Source: an uncultured Clostridia bacterium (GTDB taxonomy: Bacteria; Bacillota; Clostridia; Christensenellales; UBA1242). Taken from it: a DNA stretch of 5,219 bases. The stretch covers positions 1 through 5,219 of the forward strand of contig CAMLUY010000075.1 of assembly GCA_946487985.1 (NCBI GenBank). Reading direction: 5' to 3'. A program made the translations under genes and the position numbers. Positions 1 to 3,624 of the stretch are shown here, piece by piece. The notes under the pieces were generated by a model. It was not told the DNA's origin. It was given only the letters and a program-made list of their open reading frames with translations, and searched no databases. Positions within the stretch are counted from its first letter, which is position 1, and each line of letters opens with the position of its first letter.

Positions 1-6
1 ATTCAT

Positions 7-49
7 AAATAAAAGCAGCCCTCGCAAAATTATCAGGCTGCATTTATTT
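7..49 (-). terminator. Rho-independent terminator after the peroxiredoxin gene, possibly bidirectional
   Basis: GCAGCC (15-20) pairs with GGCTGC (36-41) across a 15-nt loop. The stem continues with AT pairs between 7-13 and 43-49 after one A-A mismatch (14/42). Read on the minus strand, the GC stem is followed by TTTTATTT, and it starts 12 nt past the peroxiredoxin stop codon (61-63). The plus strand also gives a T-rich run after the stem, so it could stop a gene entering from the left edge as well. Confidence 0.85.
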
Positions 50-60
50 TTTGATTATTT

Positions 61-729
61 TTATTTCTTTTCTTTTTTGAAGCACAAGAACCAATCAAGG
101 CAATACATGCTTGGATCTTTGCTTTCAACTCGCTCTTTTGCTGTGCCACAAGAGCCAGCTGTTGGCACAATTACATCATCGCCTGGACGCCAGTCAGCAG
201 GTGTTGCGCAGTTGTCGGCATCGGCTTTTTGAAGCGCAAGCACAATTCTTTTGATTTCGTCAAAATTTCTGCCTGTTGAAAGCGGATAGTAAAGTATTGT
301 CCTGATCTTGCCTTTTGGGTCAATGATAAACACCGCGCGTACAGCCTGTGTTGTAGACTGACCAGGCTGAATCATTCCGTACATGTTGGCAACTTCCATG
401 CGTATGTCTTCAATCAATGGAAACTTCACTTCAATGTGATTTTTGCCTTTCCATTCAAGCTCTTGGATTTTGCGAAGCCAAGCAATGTGTGAGTAAAGCG
501 AGTCTACGCTCAGCCCAACAAGCTCGGTATTGATGGCTTTGAACTCCTCCATCATTGAGCCAAAAGTCATAAACTCAGTTGTGCAGACAGGCGTGAAGTC
601 TGCTGGGTGAGAAAAGAGTATCACCCACTTGCCCTTGTAATCTTGCGGAAAATTGATTGTCCCTTGTGTTGTCACAGCGGTAAAGCTTGGTGCATCGTCG
701 CCAATCAGCGGCATTCTGTTTTGTTCCAT
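61..729 (-). CDS. Peroxiredoxin, Prx6/1-Cys-like type with extra C-terminal cysteines
   Basis: This thiol peroxidase reduces hydrogen peroxide and organic hydroperoxides in the cytoplasm. The 222-residue protein has the AhpC/TSA thioredoxin fold in its first half. The active-site motif PADFTPVCTTE (42-52) holds the peroxidatic Cys49 with Thr46 and Pro42; Arg131 is the likely active-site arginine, and the STGRN motif (151-155) is typical of Prx6-group enzymes. The C-terminal 1-cysPrx domain runs from about 150 to the end. Besides Cys49 there are Cys174, Cys194, Cys210 and Cys216. The Cys210-X5-Cys216 pair has the spacing seen in archaeal Prx6 enzymes such as Aeropyrum ApTPx, where one of these cysteines resolves the sulfenic acid, so this may work as a 2-Cys enzyme. 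GGAGGG lies 3 nt before the ATG, which is close, but the next in-frame ATG (Met6) is much too far from it. It follows desulfoferrodoxin by 85 bp, has its own likely promoter, and ends at a terminator. Confidence 0.96.
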   Translation of the reverse strand: MEQNRMPLIGDDAPSFTAVTTQGTINFPQDYKGKWVILFSHPADFTPVCTTEFMTFGSMMEEFKAINTELVGLSVDSLYSHIAWLRKIQELEWKGKNHIEVKFPLIEDIRMEVANMYGMIQPGQSTTQAVRAVFIIDPKGKIRTILYYPLSTGRNFDEIKRIVLALQKADADNCATPADWRPGDDVIVPTAGSCGTAKERVESKDPSMYCLDWFLCFKKEKK

Positions 730-732
730 ATT

Positions 733-738
733 CCCTCC
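733..738 (-). promoter_or_regulatory. Ribosome binding site of the peroxiredoxin gene
   Basis: GGAGGG on the minus strand, 3 nt before the ATG at 729-727. The spacing is short but the match to the anti-Shine-Dalgarno sequence is strong, and it fixes the start at Met1 rather than Met6. Confidence 0.75.
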
Positions 739-749
739 ATTTTTCTTTT

Positions 750-778
750 ATTATACAGTCAAAAACTTAAAAACGCAA
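750..778 (-). promoter_or_regulatory. Sigma-A-type promoter for the peroxiredoxin gene
   Basis: On the minus strand there is a perfect -10 box TATAAT (755-750), 17 bp after a partial -35 box TTGCGT (778-773). The predicted start near 743 gives a leader of about 14 nt that still contains the GGAGGG site. The -35 is only a 3/6 match, so a helper protein or an alternative upstream contact is possible. It lies wholly in the gap after desulfoferrodoxin, so peroxiredoxin can be expressed separately. I see no PerR-type inverted repeat around it. Confidence 0.6.
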
Positions 779-814
779 ACAAAACCATTGAAATTTTGTG
801 AATTATCAACTAGA

Positions 815-1192
815 TTAGTTTGCCCATACCCCGTGCAAGTTGCAGAAGCTGAACGCCTTTTCAATCTGCTCGCCTTGCGTGAGCGCAAAGGCCGCCTGCG
901 GCTCTTGACCTGGTTGCAACTCACAGAATTGTACTTTCTGGTTTGTCAGCAAAACAATGTGCGAAATGAAGTGCTCTGCTGTCATTGGGTGAGCAACTTC
1001 GCCCACTTTTACAGTCGCGATATTGCCAGAAACCTGCACGACTGGGCAGTGCTTTTCAACTGCCGCGTCAGTTGTGTTTGGCTGAATTTCGCTTATCATC
1101 TGCCCGCAGCAAAATACAGGCACACCTTTGTCGACCAGTTTGATGACCACATTGCCGCAAACTTGGCAGCGATAAAAAACAAGTTTTTTCAT
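815..1192 (-). CDS. dfx: Desulfoferrodoxin (two-iron superoxide reductase)
   Basis: The enzyme reduces superoxide to hydrogen peroxide in the cytoplasm using electrons from rubredoxin-like donors, without making oxygen, as is usual in anaerobes. At 125 residues it has the family's normal length. The N-terminal desulforedoxin domain (about 1-37) carries Cys9-X2-Cys12 and Cys28-Cys29, which bind the Fe(Cys)4 centre I. The superoxide reductase domain (about 40-125) carries the centre II ligands His48, His68 (AHPM), His74, Cys117 and His120 (CNLHG), plus the conserved Glu46-Lys47 of the EKH motif. One oddity is Cys49 directly after His48, where I recall Val in most relatives (EKHVPV). AGGAGG lies 7 nt before the ATG, so the start is firm. 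The gene is 29 bp behind the lipid kinase with no terminator between, so co-transcription is likely. The neighbouring peroxiredoxin can remove its peroxide product. Confidence 0.97.
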   Translation of the reverse strand: MKKLVFYRCQVCGNVVIKLVDKGVPVFCCGQMISEIQPNTTDAAVEKHCPVVQVSGNIATVKVGEVAHPMTAEHFISHIVLLTNQKVQFCELQPGQEPQAAFALTQGEQIEKAFSFCNLHGVWAN

Positions 1193-1199
1193 AAAATTT

Positions 1200-1205
1200 C
1201 CTCCT
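1200..1205 (-). promoter_or_regulatory. Ribosome binding site of desulfoferrodoxin
   Basis: A perfect AGGAGG on the minus strand, 7 nt before the ATG at 1192-1190. It matters as a contrast: the upstream kinase gene has no such site, although both genes are probably on one transcript. Confidence 0.9.
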
Positions 1206-1221
1206 AAAATTTATTTTTTTA

Positions 1222-2133
1222 TTAATTTTTCATCAATTTCTTTGAATTTGGCACAATTATTTGCACGCCAGCTTTGACCACCTCAAAGTCAAAGCTGCCC
1301 GCACCAATCTTTTCACCATCAAGATTGATTATTGTATCGGTGGTTGTTTCAATGTTGAATTTGTCAAGTTTGAAAATTTTGATATTTTTGCTGGATTTTT
1401 TAGGCAGCCCGAACAGGAAAAACTTTACCACTCTGAAAATGCCGCGCAGATTGACCTTGTCTTTCTCTGTCCTGATCAGAGCAACATCAACAAATCCATC
1501 ATTCAGACTGGCTTTACGATTGATTTTCAAACCGGCAACGCTGCGAGAGTTGAGTACAAGCATGAGCGCAAATTTGTCTTCAACCTGCCCGCCATCATAG
1601 GTAAGTTTCAGCTTCACGGCTGGCGTTGAAAAGACCTTTTTAATGCCATGAAAGGCATATGCAATCTTGCCCATTCTGCGCTTGTGCGACTGGCTGGTGG
1701 CATAGCTTGATTCGGTGAACAGCCCTGCGCAGCACACATAAATGCCATATCTGTCATTCATTCTGAATATGTCGTGAGCGAAGGCGTCGCCTTGCAAAAT
1801 GACTTTGACAGCTTTTTTAATCTTTTTTGGTATGCGCAGCGAGCGCGCAACATCATTGACTGTGCCTGACGGGATGTAGCCAATCTTGGGCTTTCTTTCA
1901 AGTCGGCTGATGCTGTTGACGACTTCGTTGAGCGTTCCGTCACCGCCAGCGACAACAATAATCGAGCAGTCGCCCCCCTTTTCAAGCACCATTTGCCCTA
2001 TGTGGCCTGCGTACTGCGAGGGGCAGACCTCAACCTGATATTTTTCACTGAGCAGTTTTTCAATTTTTTCTTGATTCTTTTTGATTTTTCCTTTACCACT
2101 TTGCGGGTTGAAAACAAACAGACATTTTTCCAT
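1222..2133 (-). CDS. Diacylglycerol kinase-type lipid kinase, YegS/BmrU/DgkB family
   Basis: It is predicted to phosphorylate a lipid alcohol such as diacylglycerol with ATP at the inner face of the membrane, which would return diacylglycerol to phospholipid synthesis. At 303 residues it has the usual length. The N-terminal nucleotide-binding DAGK catalytic domain (about 3-130) shows NPQSGKGK (9-16), the signature GGDGTLNEV (63-71) and PSGTVNDVAR (88-97). The C-terminal beta-rich domain contains NDGFVDV (211-217) and LDGE (271-274), where Glu274 corresponds to the general base described for staphylococcal DgkB. The substrate cannot be told from sequence; YegS-like relatives can use other lipids. 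The normal NP-X-SG motif begins at residue 9, so the ATG is well placed, yet no Shine-Dalgarno sequence precedes it and the predicted promoter puts the RNA start at the ATG itself. It heads a likely transcript with desulfoferrodoxin and is divergent from yitT. Confidence 0.94.
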   Translation of the reverse strand: MEKCLFVFNPQSGKGKIKKNQEKIEKLLSEKYQVEVCPSQYAGHIGQMVLEKGGDCSIIVVAGGDGTLNEVVNSISRLERKPKIGYIPSGTVNDVARSLRIPKKIKKAVKVILQGDAFAHDIFRMNDRYGIYVCCAGLFTESSYATSQSHKRRMGKIAYAFHGIKKVFSTPAVKLKLTYDGGQVEDKFALMLVLNSRSVAGLKINRKASLNDGFVDVALIRTEKDKVNLRGIFRVVKFFLFGLPKKSSKNIKIFKLDKFNIETTTDTIINLDGEKIGAGSFDFEVVKAGVQIIVPNSKKLMKN

Positions 2134-2139
2134 GTTTAT

Positions 2140-2168
2140 AGTATGAATAAATTTGACATAAAAGTCAA
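2140..2168 (-). promoter_or_regulatory. Promoter of the lipid kinase-desulfoferrodoxin transcript, predicted leaderless
   Basis: On the minus strand TTGACT (2168-2163, 5/6 match) is followed after exactly 17 bp by CATACT (2145-2140, 4/6 match). Counting the usual distance from the -10 box puts +1 at 2133, the A of the kinase ATG. A TACTAT overlapping two bases downstream is an alternative -10 with a 19-bp spacer. The -35 box lies inside a 22-bp inverted repeat (2150-2171). Confidence 0.55.
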
Positions 2169-2171
2169 ATT
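2150..2171. promoter_or_regulatory. Candidate operator: 22-bp inverted repeat over the kinase -35 box
   Basis: Two perfect 8-bp arms, AATTTGAC (2150-2157) and GTCAAATT (2164-2171), flank a 6-bp ATAAAA centre. The repeat covers the whole -35 box and part of the spacer of the kinase promoter. It is not followed by a T-run on either strand, and on the kinase strand it lies upstream of the transcription start, so an operator fits better than a terminator. It does not match the usual spacing of Fnr or Rex sites, and I cannot name the regulator. Confidence 0.5.
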
Positions 2172-2233
2172 AAAATCAATATTGCGAGCATTTCTGATTA
2201 TTTTTAGGTTATTTCAATAAAAAACAAACACTT

Positions 2234-2282
2234 AAAAAGCAACTTATCATGAAAAAAAGCAACTTATCATGAAAAAAAGCAA
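2234..2282. repeat. 20-bp tandem repeat, about 2.5 copies, with phased A-tracts
   Basis: Each base from 2234 to 2262 is identical to the base 20 positions later, giving 49 bp of perfect 20-bp periodicity. The unit contains AGCAACTTATCATGA plus an A-run. TCATGA palindromes recur at 2247-2252 and 2267-2272. A-runs at 2234-2238, 2252-2258 and 2272-2278 recur about every two helical turns just upstream of the yitT promoter, which suggests bent DNA, an UP-like element or paired protein sites. Simple slippage duplication is the plain alternative. Confidence 0.85.
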
Positions 2283-2289
2283 ATTCATT

Positions 2290-2318
2290 TTCAATTTTGT
2301 AAAAATATATGGTATATT
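2290..2318 (+). promoter_or_regulatory. Extended -10 promoter for the YitT-family gene
   Basis: TGG-TATATT (2310-2318) is a TGn-extended -10 with a 5/6 hexamer match. A weak -35 TTCAAT (2290-2295) lies 17 bp upstream, and A-tracts of the tandem repeat lie just before it. The predicted +1 is 2325, the A of the first ATG, so the RNA would be leaderless for Met1 or have a 39-nt leader for Met14. Confidence 0.5.
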
Positions 2319-2324
2319 TGAAAT

Positions 2325-3449
2325 ATGAAAAAGAATACAAATCCGCTTTTAGGAAAAGAAAACATGTCAAAACTTGCCCTGCAAATATTGTGCGTAGCCT
2401 TTGCCGGCGTGCTGGGCGGCGTGACTTTCAAAACCTTTTTTGAATCGACTGGCATTATACCGACAGGCTTGTCGGGTTTTTCGCTTATCATTCACAACCT
2501 TTTTCTGCGCGGCGACATCAACATACCAACGTCAATAATCTATCTGGTCATCAATATTGTAATTTTCGCTTTCGCGCTCAAAGTCTTTGGCTGGAAATTT
2601 CTGCTTTTGTCTGGCGTTGGCATTGGGTTTTATACGCTGGGTATGCAGTTCGGCGCGATACCAGGAATTGCCAACCTGCCAGTAGATGAAATTGACAGAC
2701 TTCTTTATTGCATTGTTGGCGGCATGCTGTTCGGCTTTTCGGTCGGTCTTGCCCTGCGCTTTGGCGGCTCAACTGGCGGCAGCGATATTGCAGGAGCGCT
2801 GATCAACAAACACTTCCCTAAAATCAAAACCGGCTATTGCCTGCTGTTCATCAATGCAGTAGTCCTGATTCTTGGCGTTGTAACAACTGGCGAAATAGTG
2901 ATAGGTCTGTACGCGCTTGTAACAACCGTACTCAGCTCAATGGCGACCAATCTTGTGCTTGATGATTCAAAACGAGTGGTTGCATTTTACATCATTTGCG
3001 ATAAAGACGAAGAAATCGCCCAAGCAATCCTTGAAAAGTTTCATCGCGGCGTAACACGCATGGAGGCTGAGGGCATGTTCAGCAAAAAGAAAAAGACCAT
3101 GCTTCTGTCGCTGATTCCAAAATTGCAAGCGCATGAAATCAAACGCCTGGTCAATGAGATTGATGAAAACGCCTTTGTGTACTCCTCGGCGGTCACAGAA
3201 ACTCTGGGCGACGGCGACTTTATGAAAGAGGTGTCAATCTTTAAAAACAAAGTCAACAAAGCCAGATCTAAAATCAAAAATACGGACAAACTTACATTGA
3301 ATTCAGCCGTTGTGAAAGAAAAGATATTCAAAAAACGACGAAAATATCGCGCAATTCAAAATGAGAGCCCGTCTTCACAAACGCCCGAAGATTCAAAACA
3401 TTCCACATCAAAAAATAAAGCCGACACACCAGGCAGAGAAAATCAATAG
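2325..3449 (+). CDS. YitT-family membrane protein with DUF2179 domain and long basic tail
   Basis: This is a polytopic inner-membrane protein of unproven function. About six hydrophobic segments fall roughly at 17-39, 68-88, 91-110, 125-145, 170-188 and 190-210, with the family motif GGSTGGSD at 147-154. The soluble C-terminal DUF2179 domain (about 217-297) includes EAEGMFSKKKKTML and ends near GDGDFM. YitT relatives are usually about 280-300 residues; this one has 374 because of a 75-residue tail that is lysine/arginine-rich (302-342) and then polar and Ser/Thr/Lys-rich, likely disordered. The start is uncertain. Met1 (2325) has no Shine-Dalgarno sequence but sits at the predicted RNA start. 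Met14 (2364) has AGGA 9 nt upstream and begins just before the first membrane segment. It is transcribed away from the kinase gene and ends at a strong terminator. Family assignment is confident; the transported substrate or partner is unknown. Confidence 0.93.
   Translation: MKKNTNPLLGKENMSKLALQILCVAFAGVLGGVTFKTFFESTGIIPTGLSGFSLIIHNLFLRGDINIPTSIIYLVINIVIFAFALKVFGWKFLLLSGVGIGFYTLGMQFGAIPGIANLPVDEIDRLLYCIVGGMLFGFSVGLALRFGGSTGGSDIAGALINKHFPKIKTGYCLLFINAVVLILGVVTTGEIVIGLYALVTTVLSSMATNLVLDDSKRVVAFYIICDKDEEIAQAILEKFHRGVTRMEAEGMFSKKKKTMLLSLIPKLQAHEIKRLVNEIDENAFVYSSAVTETLGDGDFMKEVSIFKNKVNKARSKIKNTDKLTLNSAVVKEKIFKKRRKYRAIQNESPSSQTPEDSKHSTSKNKADTPGRENQ
2351..2354 (+). promoter_or_regulatory. Possible ribosome binding site for an alternative YitT start (Met14)
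   Basis: AGGA lies 9 nt before the in-frame ATG at 2364-2366. It is weak, but it is the only Shine-Dalgarno-like sequence near the 5' end of the gene and decides between Met1 and Met14. Use of Met14 would give a 361-residue protein. Confidence 0.4.
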
Positions 3450-3467
3450 TCGAAAAGTTTGCGAGAA

Positions 3468-3497
3468 AAAAGCAGAGTGAAACGCTCTGCTTTTATT
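3468..3497. terminator. Strong bidirectional terminator between convergent genes
   Basis: A 12-bp stem (3468-3479 with 3483-3494, one T-G wobble) closes on an AAA loop; its core is GCAGAG/CTCTGC. The plus strand reads TTTTATT after the core, 18 nt beyond the yitT stop. The minus strand reads a run of six T after the core, about 130 nt beyond the repeat-protein stop. Both converging transcripts can end here. Confidence 0.9.
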
Positions 3498-3624
3498 AAA
3501 CTGGTAATTAAATTCACCTTTCCGTGAGTTTGTACGGCAATAATCGGTCTTGCAAAATATTTTACGCTCAAATATTCTATTGTTCAAATAACAAGATTTG
3601 TGCATAAAGATATTGCGCATTTAG
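3498..3624. other. Intergenic spacer, nothing recognised
   Basis: This stretch of 127 bp lies between the shared terminator and the stop codon of the leucine-rich-repeat gene and would be its 3' untranslated region. I see only weak AT-rich inverted repeats (TGCAT at 3601-3605 with ATGCA at 3627-3631) and no credible coding or RNA gene signal. Confidence 0.5.

Noticed and set aside
779..799. AT-only hairpin (ACAAAA with TTTTGT) as a terminator between desulfoferrodoxin and peroxiredoxin
   Set aside because: The stem is only 6 bp with a single GC pair and a 9-nt loop, too weak to call, though some attenuation before the peroxiredoxin promoter cannot be excluded.
730..800. PerR-type operator at the peroxiredoxin promoter
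   Set aside because: Only a half-site resemblance (TATAAT, which is the -10 box itself) is present, with no matching inverted half.
653..1207. A 184-codon open frame on the plus strand antisense to desulfoferrodoxin and the peroxiredoxin 5' end
   Set aside because: It lies opposite two firmly identified genes and across their spacer, has no ribosome site, and its translation shows no recognisable family. It is best explained as a shadow of the real reading frames.
1206..1234. TTGATG-17 bp-TAAATT as a separate promoter for desulfoferrodoxin
   Set aside because: The predicted start would fall inside the AGGAGG ribosome site, and the region is simply A/T-rich.
1261..1629. Plus-strand open frames opposite the lipid kinase
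   Set aside because: They overlap the conserved C-terminal domain of the kinase on the opposite strand and have no supporting start signals or motifs.
3408..3620. A 70-codon minus-strand frame across the yitT end and the terminator
   Set aside because: It runs through the terminator hairpin and into the antisense of yitT, has no ribosome site and shows no known motif.
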